From CAYQXJ01 sp964421565 (GTDB lineage Bacteria; Planctomycetota; Brocadiia; SM23-32): a DNA stretch of 64,000 nt. The first letter of the stretch is position 1, and the number at the start of each line of letters is the position of its first letter. The stretch is taken from contig CAYQXJ010000003.1 in assembly GCA_964421565.1 (NCBI GenBank), positions 62,001-126,000 of the forward strand, read 5' to 3'. Under the pieces are notes generated by a model that was not told the origin of the DNA, did no database searches, and worked only from the letters and a program-made list of their open reading frames with translations. Of this stretch, positions 1-8,732 are shown piece by piece. Made by a program: the position numbers and the translations under genes.

Positions 1-1112
1 CCCGGCTGGGAGAGATCAACCAGGGCTGCGACCGCGAGTCGCTCGATCACCGCCCCCCGGTTTACAGTCTCCCGAACGGACTCCCCGACCACGTAACGGG
101 TGTCGATGTTCTCGCTCTGCGAGAAGCCGGAGGTGCCGGAGCCGCTCTGGCCGCCGCCGCCCCCGGGCGTGTTGCTCGCCGTGCCGGCCGCCCCGCCGAC
201 ACGCGCAGAGCTACCGTTCGACTTGGAGCTCTCAATGCGCTCGCTGACGACAACCCGCGACTGTGGGCTGTATTCCCGGCGGGTCTCGCGGCTGTCCTGG
301 AATCCGAGTTCGGCGCTGACACGCACCTCGCACCGGCCGGGCCCTAACACCCGGGTGAGCATGCTCTCCGCCTTTTGCGCAAGGTCATCCTCCACCTGTC
401 GGCGGTATGCCCACTGATCGTCGGCGGCCGTCTCCGGCCCGTGCTCTCGACCGCCGGCGATCACGTTGCCGTGCCCGTCGCTGATCGTGATGTCCTGGGG
501 GGCAAGCCCCGCAATGGCATTCGCCACCAGATTCGCTATCGCTGCCGCGTTGCGCGCACTCAGACGGCCCCCGCCTCGGGTGGCTACCAGCACAGAGGCG
601 CTCGGGTTCTTCCGGTCCTTTTTGAACAGCGATTGCTCCGGCAGGTTCAGGTGCACACGGGCGTAGGTCACCTCTTCGAGCGAAGTAATGGTCGTGGCCA
701 GTTCGCCCTGCAGAGCGTTTACGTAGTTGACCCTTTCAGCGAAGGGCGTCATCCCGATCTTCGGGTTTCGGAAGGCGTCGAAGCCCTTGCCCACCGTGCT
801 GGGCAAGCCCTTTCCCGCCGCGACCATCCTGGCCTTCGCCACTCTGCTGGCGGGCACCAATACGGCGTCGCCGCTGTCGGAGATTCTGGCCTGTATGCCC
901 TCTCCCTCAAGGGCAGCGGCCAGATCGGAGCATTCCTTGGGAGTGGCGTCGGCACAGATGACCTGCCACCGGGGACTGCTGGCCCACCAGGCCACACCGA
1001 CCAGCCCGCCCAAACATATCACGCACAGAAGCAGCAGTATGATACGGTGACCCACCGAAAGGCGCTGCCAGGCGGCGCTGAACTGATGCCCGATCGAGTC
1101 GAACAGTCCCAT
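1..1112 (-). CDS. fliF: Flagellar MS-ring protein FliF (partial)
   Basis: FliF forms the membrane-embedded MS ring at the base of the flagellum. About 370 N-terminal residues are present; the C-terminus lies beyond the left edge. The translation shows one hydrophobic segment near residues 23-45, then a YscJ/FliF-type periplasmic ring domain with recognisable features (LPEQSLF, and KDRKNPSASV before a V-x-x-R-GG stretch). A Gly/Ser-rich low-complexity linker follows near residues 310-335, as is usual before the second ring domain. The ATG at 1112 lies 4 bases after the fliE stop, so it ends the flgB-flgC-fliE-fliF operon seen here. Family assignment is firm. Confidence 0.93.
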   Translation of the reverse strand, partial: MGLFDSIGHQFSAAWQRLSVGHRIILLLLCVICLGGLVGVAWWASSPRWQVICADATPKECSDLAAALEGEGIQARISDSGDAVLVPASRVAKARMVAAGKGLPSTVGKGFDAFRNPKIGMTPFAERVNYVNALQGELATTITSLEEVTYARVHLNLPEQSLFKKDRKNPSASVLVATRGGGRLSARNAAAIANLVANAIAGLAPQDITISDGHGNVIAGGREHGPETAADDQWAYRRQVEDDLAQKAESMLTRVLGPGRCEVRVSAELGFQDSRETRREYSPQSRVVVSERIESSKSNGSSARVGGAAGTASNTPGGGGGQSGSGTSGFSQSENIDTRYVVGESVRETVNRGAVIERLAVAALVDLSQP

Positions 1113-1115
1113 ACC

Positions 1116-1427
1116 TTACACCTGCATCCGCATGATTTCTCTGTATGCATCCAGCAGTTTGTTGCGCACCTGCATCATCAACCGAAAGCTAAGGTCGGCT
1201 TCCGTGACGGCGGCCACCACCTGGTGCATGTTCTCCATCTTGCCGGTAGCCAGGTCCACTACGGCCGTGTCGGCCTGTTGCTGGAGTTCGTTTACCTGGT
1301 CGACGTACTGCTTCAGCGCTTCCTTGAAGCCGGGGCCTTCCTGCCCGCCGAGAGCTCGCCGCGTTGATTCGGAACCGAGAGGACTCGGGGAGCTCGGACC
1401 GACTGGAGGGGCTTCCATTGGCATCAC
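1116..1427 (-). CDS. fliE: Flagellar hook-basal body protein FliE
   Basis: FliE joins the MS ring to the proximal rod. The 103-residue protein has the family's normal length. Its C-terminal two thirds (FKEALKQYVDQVN onward, then the ADLSFRLMMQVRNKLLDAY stretch and the terminal EIMRMQV) is the diagnostic FliE helical region. The N-terminal 25 residues are Pro/Ser-rich and variable. The start overlaps the flgC stop by 4 bases (ATGA), indicating translational coupling, and fliF starts 4 bases downstream. The order flgB-flgC-fliE-fliF is the common bacterial arrangement. Confidence 0.95.
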   Translation of the reverse strand: MMPMEAPPVGPSSPSPLGSESTRRALGGQEGPGFKEALKQYVDQVNELQQQADTAVVDLATGKMENMHQVVAAVTEADLSFRLMMQVRNKLLDAYREIMRMQV

Positions 1428-1828
1428 CTCAGCAGCTTGAGCGTTTCTTCACAGATCTGACGGAAGTTTTTCATCGCCATCAGGTTGGCCTGGTAGGCCC
1501 GGCCGGCCGTAAGCATGTCCACCATCTCCATCGGCAACTGCACGTTCGGCATGGATACGTAACCCTGCGGGTCGGCGTCCGGGTGACCCGGGTTGTAGAT
1601 GATGCGGGCAGGGCCAGCGGAGTCTTCCACTCCATCCACCGTCACCCCACTCATCTCGTCCAGCACTGTGCTGAAAACGACCTGTTGTCGGCGGTAGGGG
1701 CCCCCTTGCGGAGTGCGCGTCGTGTCCGCGTTGGCCACGTTGTTAGCCACAACTTGCATGCGCACCCACTGGGCGTTCAGGCCCGAGGACGAGATGTCCA
1801 TGCTCCTGAAGATGCCGCCGTCCGCCAT
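1424..1828 (-). CDS. flgC: Flagellar basal-body rod protein FlgC
   Basis: FlgC is a proximal rod subunit exported by the flagellar type III system. The 134-residue protein matches family length. It has the N-terminal rod motif SGLNAQWVRMQVVANNVANA (residues about 14-33) and the C-terminal motif with VDMLTAGRAYQANL near residues 106-120. Both terminal helices form the coiled rod core. It sits 15 bases after flgB and overlaps fliE by 4 bases. The call is secure. Confidence 0.96.
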   Translation of the reverse strand: MADGGIFRSMDISSSGLNAQWVRMQVVANNVANADTTRTPQGGPYRRQQVVFSTVLDEMSGVTVDGVEDSAGPARIIYNPGHPDADPQGYVSMPNVQLPMEMVDMLTAGRAYQANLMAMKNFRQICEETLKLLR

Positions 1829-1843
1829 CGTCGTTTACCTCCC

Positions 1844-2200
1844 TTACTGACCGTCTATGGCTGAGCGCAGCCGCCGAATGCGGGCACCGAGAACGCTCAG
1901 GTAGAGCCGCATCCGGAGCTGATTCTTGCCCAGCTCCACCATCTCGCGCTCCAGCATCACGTCGTTGCCGTCGGCGGAGGTATTGCCGTACATGGGCCGG
2001 TAGATTTCGCTACGGATCTCAGCCCCCGCTCGCAGCCGGCCATTGCCGTCCACCAACCGTTCCAACTCGTCGGCAAAGCGCATGCGGGCCGTGCGGTAGC
2101 CGGGCGTCTCCACGTTGGCCAGGTTGTTGGCTATAACGCTGTAGCTTCGGTGTTCGGCATTCAGCAGGCCGAGCAGTGCGTCGGAATCGATTAGACCCAT
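1844..2200 (-). CDS. flgB: Flagellar basal-body rod protein FlgB
   Basis: FlgB is the most membrane-proximal rod protein. I chose the ATG at 2200 (MGLIDSDALLG) rather than an in-frame ATG 51 bases upstream, because GGAGG lies 7 bases before it and the homologous part starts here; this gives 118 residues. The rod motif VIANNLANVETPGYRTARMR is seen near residues 23-42, and MVELGKNQLRMRLYLSVLGA near the end. It is the first gene of the flgBC-fliEF operon, and a sigma-54 promoter lies 35-50 bases upstream. Confidence 0.95.
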   Translation of the reverse strand: MGLIDSDALLGLLNAEHRSYSVIANNLANVETPGYRTARMRFADELERLVDGNGRLRAGAEIRSEIYRPMYGNTSADGNDVMLEREMVELGKNQLRMRLYLSVLGARIRRLRSAIDGQ

Positions 2201-2234
2201 GTCGCAACCTCCGCGGGGGTGACATGGGCAGGAT

Positions 2235-2250
2235 TGCAAACCTGGTGCCA
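2235..2250 (-). promoter_or_regulatory. Sigma-54 (-24/-12) promoter of the flgB operon
   Basis: Read on the minus strand, the element is TGGCACC-AGGT-TTGCA, with exactly 10 bases between the invariant GG and GC. It matches the RpoN consensus TGGCAC-N5-TTGCA at every fixed position. The predicted start site is near 2224, about two dozen bases before the flgB ATG. The gene just upstream encodes a sigma-54 activator of the NtrC class, which fits. Confidence 0.87.
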
Positions 2251-2308
2251 CAGACGGGGTTTGGGGCTCGGCAAGGGCGAGAAGCGACGAAAGTGGAAAG
2301 CTTTTCCG

Positions 2309-3682
2309 CTATGCGGCAAAGTTTTCGTCGATGTGGCCTTCCAGGCGGTACTTTTTCAGCTTGTTGCGGATGGTGCGTGTTGAAATATCCAACCGGCCGG
2401 CTGCCCGCGTACGGTTACCCTCGCAACGCCGTAACGTCTCCAGGATTGCCTCGCGTTCAATATCCTGCAGCGTCCCCGCCAGAGGCAGCGACCCGTTGCG
2501 GGCCCGCGTGCCGGCCCCGATATGCTGCGGCAGGTCGCTGGCGTGGATGACGCCGTCTGTATCCATGATGACCAGTCTCTGCACCAGGTTCTCCAGCTCG
2601 CGAACATTGCCGGGCCACGCGTAGCGCATCAGCCGCAGCATGGCTTCCTCGGCCACGCGGGGACAGTCTCTTCCGAGCCGGCGGCAGAACTTGTCCATGA
2701 AGTGGTCGAGCAGGATCTCAACGTCACCCTCTCGCTCCCGCAACGGTGGCAATACCAACGGAACGACGTTGAGACGGTAGTACAGATCCTCACGGAACCG
2801 CCCGTCGCCCACCTCGGCGGACAGGTCACGGTTGGTTGTGGCGATGATGCGCACGTCAACTCGAATGGTCCGCGTGCCGCCGACGCGCTCGAATTCCTTC
2901 TGCTCGATGACGCGCAGCAGTTCAGCCTGGAGCTTCTCGGATGTCTCGCTGATTTCGTCCAGCAGCAAGGTTCCGCCGTCCGCCAGCTCGAAGCGCCCGG
3001 GCTTCGCAGCGTGTGCCCCCGTGAAGGCGCCCTTCTCATGCCCGAACAGCTCGCTTTCCAGTATGGACTCCGACAAAGCGGCGCAGTTCACACGTATGAA
3101 GGGCCCATCCTTGCGCCGGCTGGATGCGTGAATGAGCCGAGAGACGAGCTCCTTGCCGGTGCCGCTCTCGCCTTGCAGCAGCACGGTTGCGCTCGTCTTC
3201 GCCACGAAAGCCGCCTGCGCACAGATGCTTCGCAGGGCCTCGCTCTGGCCCACGATCACCGAATCCGTGTCGTTCAGTTCGGAGCGCAGGTACCGGTTCT
3301 CTTCGACAAGTCGGCGCCGCTCCTGCAGCCTGCTCAGCAGCAGTTCCACCTGGTCGACACAGATGGGCTTGAGCAGGTAATCGTGGCTGCCCGCCTTGAT
3401 GGCTTTCACCGCGGTTGGCACATCCGCCACGCCGGAGACGATGACGACCGCGCAGTCGGCGCATGACTGCCGCGCCTCCGCCAGAACATCCAGCCCGTCC
3501 CGGCCGGGCATTCTCAAATCGGTGACAACGAGGTCGAAGCTCCTTTCAGCCAGCGTGCGGCATGCTTCGGTGCCGTCGCGGGCAGTTTCGACATCCAACC
3601 GGTCATCAACGGCCAGCAGGGCTTCCTCCATCAATTGGCGGTCCATGGGTTCGTCGTCAACGACCAGCACGGTGCGAATCAT
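2309..3682 (-). CDS. Sigma-54-dependent flagellar response regulator (NtrC/FlgR/FleR type)
   Basis: A transcription activator that remodels RNA polymerase-sigma54 when phosphorylated. The 457 residues comprise a receiver domain (residues 1-120, phosphoacceptor Asp55 in VTDLRMPG, Lys in LLKP), an AAA+ domain with Walker A GESGTGKE, the sigma-54 contact loop GAFTGA and Walker B LLLDEIS, and a C-terminal Fis-type helix-turn-helix (about 410-455). It overlaps its kinase by 4 bases and sits directly before the sigma-54-driven flgB operon. By position it is the likely activator of that promoter, as FlgR or FleR are elsewhere (inference). Confidence 0.92.
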   Translation of the reverse strand: MIRTVLVVDDEPMDRQLMEEALLAVDDRLDVETARDGTEACRTLAERSFDLVVTDLRMPGRDGLDVLAEARQSCADCAVVIVSGVADVPTAVKAIKAGSHDYLLKPICVDQVELLLSRLQERRRLVEENRYLRSELNDTDSVIVGQSEALRSICAQAAFVAKTSATVLLQGESGTGKELVSRLIHASSRRKDGPFIRVNCAALSESILESELFGHEKGAFTGAHAAKPGRFELADGGTLLLDEISETSEKLQAELLRVIEQKEFERVGGTRTIRVDVRIIATTNRDLSAEVGDGRFREDLYYRLNVVPLVLPPLREREGDVEILLDHFMDKFCRRLGRDCPRVAEEAMLRLMRYAWPGNVRELENLVQRLVIMDTDGVIHASDLPQHIGAGTRARNGSLPLAGTLQDIEREAILETLRRCEGNRTRAAGRLDISTRTIRNKLKKYRLEGHIDENFAA

Positions 3683-4914
3683 GTCGTTGCAGCCTCCTGT
3701 GCGGCCTGTAATACGAACGCTGCGGTGGTGCCGGCGCCGGGCCGGCTCTCCATCTCCAGTTCGCTGCCATGCAGTTGCAGTATCCGGTGCACGATCGCCA
3801 GTCCGAGTCCCGTGCCGCCGGGCTTGCGAGTGTAGAAAGGCTCGCGCACGCGCGGCAGCTCATCTTCCCCGATTCCGCGCCCGGTGTCGCTCACCATCAC
3901 GCGCACCGCAGCGCCCCCTTCGCGGACGGCTGCGAGGAGCACCCGGCCTGAGCCGTCCAGCGCCTCCACTCCATTCTTGCCGAGGTTCAGCAGTACCTGA
4001 CGCAGTCGGTCAGCGTCGGCCATCACCCCGGCGCACTCCGGGGGCACATTCAGCTCAATGGCCACGCCGTCCTGTGGAAACTCGGCACGAAGGAACTCAA
4101 CCACTTCAGCCGCAGCGGCCGCAAGGTCGCAAGCCGCTATGTGAGAATCATCCGGACGGGCGAAGTCCAGCAGGCGCGCGAGCATCGAGTTCAGGCGGTC
4201 TGCAGCGCTCATGATGTTGCCGACGTAGCGGTGCTCCGCCTCACCTTCCGGGGCATTGCGTTCGAGGAGGCTGGCGAAGCCTTTGATGCCGTTAAGGGGC
4301 TTGCGTATCTCGTGCGCCAGGCCGGCGGCCATACGCCCGAGGTCGGCCAGCTTCTCGCGCTGGCACAGCTCGGACTCCAGCCGCCGCTGCCGCGTGATGT
4401 CATTGTCCGCCTGCACGGCGCCGATCGGCCGGCCGCGCGAGTCCTCGACCAGGCAGGCGGTGCTGCAGATGATACGCTCGCCTCCGTCGATCTCACGCCG
4501 CAACTGGCGCCGTCCATGTTGATGTTCCAGCACGCCCTGAAGCAGGCCGTGGTCGGGCCGCATGACATCTTTGAAGTGCTTGCCCAGAGAACGGCTTGCA
4601 TCCACGCGCCAGAGCTGCTCCGCCGCGGGATTCATTGTGCGGATTGTCCCGTCAAGGTCGGTCACGACGACTGCCGTGGGTATGCTGCGCAGAATCCCAG
4701 CCTGGAAGTGGTAGGCTTCGTCCAGTTCCTGCACCTTGCGTTTCAGTTCTTTATTGGCGGCCTCCAGTTCCAGGTCTATCTGCTCTGCCCTTTCCTTGAG
4801 CTGGCGGTACGCCTCCCGCAGTTGGGCGGTCTGTTCGCTGAAGCAGGCGAAGGCGTGCTGGAGCGCCTGTAGTTCCTCGGAAGGCAACTTCACCGTTTGC
4901 TCAACCAGTTCCAA
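3679..4914 (-). CDS. Cytoplasmic PAS sensor histidine kinase (FlgS/FleS-like)
   Basis: This is the likely cognate kinase of the downstream sigma-54 activator. The 411 residues have no membrane segment. An N-terminal coiled coil (about 15-70) leads into a PAS domain (about 70-185), then a HisKA domain with the phospho-His in AHEIRKPLNG (Lys where most kinases have Asn), and an HATPase_c domain with N-box LLNLGKNGVEAL, G1 DTGRGIG and G2 GTGLGLAI. A soluble PAS kinase paired with an NtrC-type regulator inside a flagellar cluster matches FlgS/FlgR or FleS/FleR, which sense assembly state rather than external ligands. The activating signal is unknown. Confidence 0.9.
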   Translation of the reverse strand: MELVEQTVKLPSEELQALQHAFACFSEQTAQLREAYRQLKERAEQIDLELEAANKELKRKVQELDEAYHFQAGILRSIPTAVVVTDLDGTIRTMNPAAEQLWRVDASRSLGKHFKDVMRPDHGLLQGVLEHQHGRRQLRREIDGGERIICSTACLVEDSRGRPIGAVQADNDITRQRRLESELCQREKLADLGRMAAGLAHEIRKPLNGIKGFASLLERNAPEGEAEHRYVGNIMSAADRLNSMLARLLDFARPDDSHIAACDLAAAAAEVVEFLRAEFPQDGVAIELNVPPECAGVMADADRLRQVLLNLGKNGVEALDGSGRVLLAAVREGGAAVRVMVSDTGRGIGEDELPRVREPFYTRKPGGTGLGLAIVHRILQLHGSELEMESRPGAGTTAAFVLQAAQEAATT

Positions 4915-4925
4915 GTGCGACCTCC

Positions 4926-5336
4926 TCAGCCCGCCTTATAGAGGCTGCGGGCTCGACTCGACCGGATGCTTTCGCGTGCTCCGTCGGCCTTCTGTCTCTG
5001 GCTCTGCACATAGTCCAGCAGCCTCTGCTGAACCGCTTGCTGGTTCTCGGCGATCTCCGAGATGGCCTCTTCAATACCGGCCAGCACGGCATCCAGCTCC
5101 TCATCACGCCGGGGGCCGGACTTCTGCCAGCAGCGCTTCGCGGGTTCAATGGCGCGTTCGATGCTCTCAATATCTGCCATCAACTCCTCTATCCGACGGC
5201 AGAGGTCGAGCACCACACCGGGGTCAGGCGCTGACTCCATCACCCCCATCTGTTCACGCACCAGGTTCCGGATGCGTTCGTAATACTGCCTCTGGCGCAG
5301 GTAGGCCTGCTTGAGTTGAGCGGGCAGGTTGTTCAT
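4926..5336 (-). CDS. Small coiled-coil protein, possible FlgN/FliT-like flagellar chaperone
   Basis: A 136-residue, highly charged, all-helical protein with no signal peptide or membrane segment. Heptad-like patterns run through nearly its whole length (for example the stretches around VREQMGVME and IEEAISEIAENQQAV), and it ends in a basic tail (SIRSSRARSLYKAG). The size, helical content and location among flagellar genes are those expected of an export chaperone such as FlgN or FliT, but I see no diagnostic motif, so the function is inference. It overlaps the upstream gene by 4 bases and ends 11 bases before the kinase gene. Confidence 0.6.
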   Translation of the reverse strand: MNNLPAQLKQAYLRQRQYYERIRNLVREQMGVMESAPDPGVVLDLCRRIEELMADIESIERAIEPAKRCWQKSGPRRDEELDAVLAGIEEAISEIAENQQAVQQRLLDYVQSQRQKADGARESIRSSRARSLYKAG

Positions 5337-5935
5337 TCAGCGGGTTCCTCCGGGGGTGCAGGGCTTCGACTGATCTTCACCATGGCAGCCAGCCATTCGG
5401 CCCAGTCGCGTGTCTCATCCCTTTTGAGCAGTTCCTCCTGCAAGGCGGTCGCTTCCTCGGAACGGCCGGCATTTCGTGTGCTGAGAAAGAGCATGGTCAA
5501 GAAGTGGCAGTTGTCAGTGGCGGCCTCGTGGAGTCGGCGGTAGTGCTGCACAGCAGCTTCGTAGTCCCCGGCCAGGTAGAGCGCGTGTGCGAATCTCTCC
5601 ACCTCAACAACGGGCGCGTCGACGAGGGGCTGCCATCCAGGTTCCTCAGGTCTTGGCATGACTACAGGCGCGGGGGCGGCTTCGGCCGGAGCCGGCGGTT
5701 CCGGCGTGCCGGGAACCCTCAGCACGAGCTCGTCGGGCAGGTGTCGCGCGGCTTCCAGAAGCTGCGCCGCAGGGCGGTAGAGGCGCCCCGTTGAAGGATC
5801 GGCCAGGGGTTCGGACACGGCCGCGCTGAGACGCCGGACCACCTTACCTGCGCCCGGCTCGTGCTGCTGAGGGGTTGCCCCCACCGCAAGGCAGAACAGG
5901 AACAGAGGGATCGCCGCCAGCGCTGCGTATCTCAT
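5333..5935 (-). CDS. Exported hypothetical protein with C-terminal TPR-like region
   Basis: A 200-residue protein of unknown function. I chose the ATG at 5935: it overlaps the upstream TPR gene stop by 4 bases (ATGA), has an AGGAG-type site upstream and puts a clear signal peptide at residues 1-20 (hydrophobic core LAAIPLFLFCLAVGA). The middle is Pro/Ala-rich. The last 80 residues look like TPR-type helical hairpins (FAHALYLAGDYEAAVQHYRRL). It sits between a large TPR membrane protein and the small coiled-coil protein in one tightly overlapping operon. It may be a periplasmic partner of the TPR protein (inference). Confidence 0.7.
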   Translation of the reverse strand: MRYAALAAIPLFLFCLAVGATPQQHEPGAGKVVRRLSAAVSEPLADPSTGRLYRPAAQLLEAARHLPDELVLRVPGTPEPPAPAEAAPAPVVMPRPEEPGWQPLVDAPVVEVERFAHALYLAGDYEAAVQHYRRLHEAATDNCHFLTMLFLSTRNAGRSEEATALQEELLKRDETRDWAEWLAAMVKISRSPAPPEEPAE

Positions 5936-8337
5936 GGATGCTCCTCTCCCGACGGGGGGCACATTCCCGCGAAGGCGAGAGCTGCCTTCTGATAGTCCCG
6001 GGCTTGTTCGTAGAACTGCCCCATCAGCTTAAGGGCCAGCAGTCGGATCTCTTTAGAAGTCGCTTCCTGAGCCACAGCCCGGCAGACCTCGACGCCGGGG
6101 CGCTTCTCGGCACGGGCCAGCCACAGCCGAGCCTGTTCCAGTCGCAGTCGCCGAGCCTTCTCCGGATCGTCCACTTCCGACGCAAGCCGCCGTATCAGCG
6201 CCTCCGCGTCCGCGTATTCGCCCAGTCCGCACAGCATCTCCACTTCGCGCAAGTTCAGCAGCCACTGCTGTTCGTCGGTCACAGCCACCGTTCGCGACGC
6301 CTGGATTAGTGCGCGTCCCCCCTCGTAAAGCCTGCCCGCCACGCACGCCTCCAGAACTGAAGGTATGGCGGCCCAGTATTCAGGTTCGCCCGGGAAGCTT
6401 TCAGCCATGAACTGGCCGACCAGCATGGCTCGCGCCGGTTGGCTACTGCGGGCGTATGCGACCGCCAGATCGCGGCATGCCTGGCGGCCCGGTTCATCCT
6501 CGGCAGGCCAGCGCGCAAGGTACTCTTCATATCGGCGCGCGGCCCGCGCGTACTGACCGGCCAGGTAGGGCATGCGGGCAAGCCGGTAGTCGGCCTGCCG
6601 GCCGTACTCGCTCTCCGGGAAGCGAGTGCGCACCTCCAGATAGCGCTCCTCAACTTCCAGGGGGAACGAGCCCGACTGTTCCATGCAGTAGGCGATGCTG
6701 AACAGAATGCGCGGCGCCAGTGTCTCCCTGGTCTCGTCGGCAAGGGCGCGGCGGAAACAACGCACGGCGTCCTCGTACTCCTCCAGTTCCACCATACACT
6801 GAGCCGCCCACAGGTATGCACTCGCAAGCAGCACAGGGTCCCGCGCCGAGTCCGTTGCCGAAATCAGCTCGTCCCGTGCCCGTTGCCACTCTCCCATCTC
6901 GCAGTATGTGCGCCCCGCGATGTAATGGCCCAGGGTGGTCCATGGAGAGGCGGGGTATTCCTCAGCAAGTATCTGCATCTGGTCGAGCGCGATCTGCTTG
7001 CGGCCCTGGACCATGTGGAGGCGGCCCAACGCGTAGTATGCCTCGGGCACCTGCGAGGATTCGGGATAGAGGATCAGAAACTCCTGCAGGCTCCAGATGG
7101 CCTGCCGTAGAGCCTGAGCTGAGCTCCGAGGACGCGCGTCAAGCAAGCGCACGTGCAGAGCGTCGTCCGTGAACACCGGCTCAAAGCCGACGGAGCCCAG
7201 AGCAATCTCAAGGGCGTATTCCGGGGCGGTGGCCTTCATGTCAACTATGACGGGGAAGTGCGACTCCTGGCGGTAGTCGATGTCCATCCCGGTCACACGT
7301 TCTACTTCCGCAAGGAAAGCGCCCAACGGAGCGCCTTCCGATCGGAAGCGCAACTCTCCCGCATCCTGTTGCAACTGCAGCGCGCCGCCGCCGTACTTCC
7401 CGGTGGTGACCACTATCTGGTCCGCCGTCAAAGGCCTGCCCTCAAAACCCGCCAGCCCGAACTGCGGGGGTACACGTCCGTAGAGCTCGCCCCCTTGCTC
7501 CAGGCCGGCGAGACAGAGCTGAACCCGTGCCATTGCGCGCTGGTATGAGAACCAACGGTTGAGGGCGTCTTCATCGCTGTAGCGAGCGGAATTCGCGCGC
7601 AGGAGGTAGAGCTGGCGGAAGAAGCGATCCCAGCTCTTCTGGCGCGCCAGAACCGACACAGAGACCAACAGCGAGTGTTTCCAAAGCTGATCTCCCGGTC
7701 GGCTCACCGCACGCAGGGCTTCACAGATGCTGGTGGCCTCCTCCCAGTTGTGCGTGGCGGCGAGCGTGCGGGCGAGGCGATACCGGGCGAGCAGGACGCT
7801 GGGCAGACCTGCCTCGTCGTGCTGCTCGGCGGCCCGGTAGTAGTTGGCCGCGCGGTCGAGTTGGCCTTGCTCCGACGCCGCGTCACCCAGCTCCATCAAT
7901 TCCTCGTAGGAGTAGACGCCCAGGTCGGGCGGCTGCTCCGCTGGGCGCGCGTCAGCCACAGGCGCCGCACGACTCTCGGCAGGCTGAGCCGGTGAGGATT
8001 CGGGGCGCTGCTTGCCACGGGATAAGAGGACAGTCGCAAATGCCGCCGCGACCGATACCACTGCGCAGGCGCATATCATGAAGCCCAAAGAGAACGGAGA
8101 GACCCGGCCCAGCAGAGGCATCTGTATCTTGCGCAGTGACTCCGGCAGTACCGTCGATTTCTGCTGGTCGGGGGTCTGCTCGGACGCCTGCCCCGCAGAC
8201 GCGGCTTCGCTCTCAACCGGCGGGCCGTCTGTGGGCAGCCCCATATCGATGGTCCGTTCGCCATCGTCGGTCGGCGTCTGCCCGTCAGTGTGTTCGGACG
8301 CCGACGACCCGCTGGTTGTGTGCTCATCAGTGGACAT
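5932..8337 (-). CDS. Single-pass membrane TPR protein with a secretin/STN-like domain
   Basis: An 801-residue protein. It has a Ser/Thr/Asp/Glu-rich N-terminal cytoplasmic region (1-75), one membrane segment (about 82-105), TPR-like repeats (about 140-270), then a region near 325-390 (APLGAFLAEVERVTGMDIDY) resembling the small beta-alpha domain at the N-terminus of secretins and TonB-type receptors. A long C-terminal TPR solenoid with YALGRLHMVQG and YLWAAQCMVELEEYEDA units follows. Such proteins scaffold envelope complexes. It overlaps the STAS gene by 1 base and the next gene by 4, so it is made together with a regulatory module. I do not recognise a named family. Confidence 0.72.
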   Translation of the reverse strand: MSTDEHTTSGSSASEHTDGQTPTDDGERTIDMGLPTDGPPVESEAASAGQASEQTPDQQKSTVLPESLRKIQMPLLGRVSPFSLGFMICACAVVSVAAAFATVLLSRGKQRPESSPAQPAESRAAPVADARPAEQPPDLGVYSYEELMELGDAASEQGQLDRAANYYRAAEQHDEAGLPSVLLARYRLARTLAATHNWEEATSICEALRAVSRPGDQLWKHSLLVSVSVLARQKSWDRFFRQLYLLRANSARYSDEDALNRWFSYQRAMARVQLCLAGLEQGGELYGRVPPQFGLAGFEGRPLTADQIVVTTGKYGGGALQLQQDAGELRFRSEGAPLGAFLAEVERVTGMDIDYRQESHFPVIVDMKATAPEYALEIALGSVGFEPVFTDDALHVRLLDARPRSSAQALRQAIWSLQEFLILYPESSQVPEAYYALGRLHMVQGRKQIALDQMQILAEEYPASPWTTLGHYIAGRTYCEMGEWQRARDELISATDSARDPVLLASAYLWAAQCMVELEEYEDAVRCFRRALADETRETLAPRILFSIAYCMEQSGSFPLEVEERYLEVRTRFPESEYGRQADYRLARMPYLAGQYARAARRYEEYLARWPAEDEPGRQACRDLAVAYARSSQPARAMLVGQFMAESFPGEPEYWAAIPSVLEACVAGRLYEGGRALIQASRTVAVTDEQQWLLNLREVEMLCGLGEYADAEALIRRLASEVDDPEKARRLRLEQARLWLARAEKRPGVEVCRAVAQEATSKEIRLLALKLMGQFYEQARDYQKAALAFAGMCPPSGEEHP

Positions 8338-8732
8338 CAGAGCCAGAGCATCCTTTTCTCACTTCTGTTCACTCCCTCGCGACGGCTGCTCTCTTGGCGC
8401 AAGGCAACTACCTCTTCGCCTATCGACTGGCCCTCCTGCAGGAACGTCAACGCCGATGCGCCATCAACCAGCGAGAGGACCTGGCGCTGCTGATCGGATA
8501 CGTTCAGCAGCATCAGGTGGCCACCCCGGGCAGCCAGGTCCCTTGCCAAGGCCACACATGACTGCCAGAAGAGGCTACTGACGAACTCGACGTTCTCCAG
8601 GTCCAGGGCAACGTGGGCAGGCTGCACCCTTCCCTCGGCCAGCAGAGCGCGCCAGTCCGGTGGTCGTACCAGCGTGGGTTCTTGTATCTTCAAAACCAGG
8701 ACATCGTCGTGCACGCTCGTTCGGACCTTCAT
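8337..8732 (-). CDS. STAS-domain protein (anti-sigma-factor-antagonist-like)
   Basis: A 131-residue single STAS domain, the fold used by partner-switching proteins such as SpoIIAA/RsbV. The beta-alpha pattern is clear: VHDDVLVLKIQEP, then HVALDLENVEFVSSLFWQSCVALARDLAARGG, then LMLLNVSDQQRQVL. The usual phosphorylatable Ser in D-S-S/T-G is replaced by the VSSLFWQS context, so regulation by phosphorylation is uncertain. It overlaps the response regulator upstream and the TPR gene downstream, implying a dedicated partner in that module. Its target is unknown. Confidence 0.8.
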   Translation of the reverse strand: MKVRTSVHDDVLVLKIQEPTLVRPPDWRALLAEGRVQPAHVALDLENVEFVSSLFWQSCVALARDLAARGGHLMLLNVSDQQRQVLSLVDGASALTFLQEGQSIGEEVVALRQESSRREGVNRSEKRMLWL

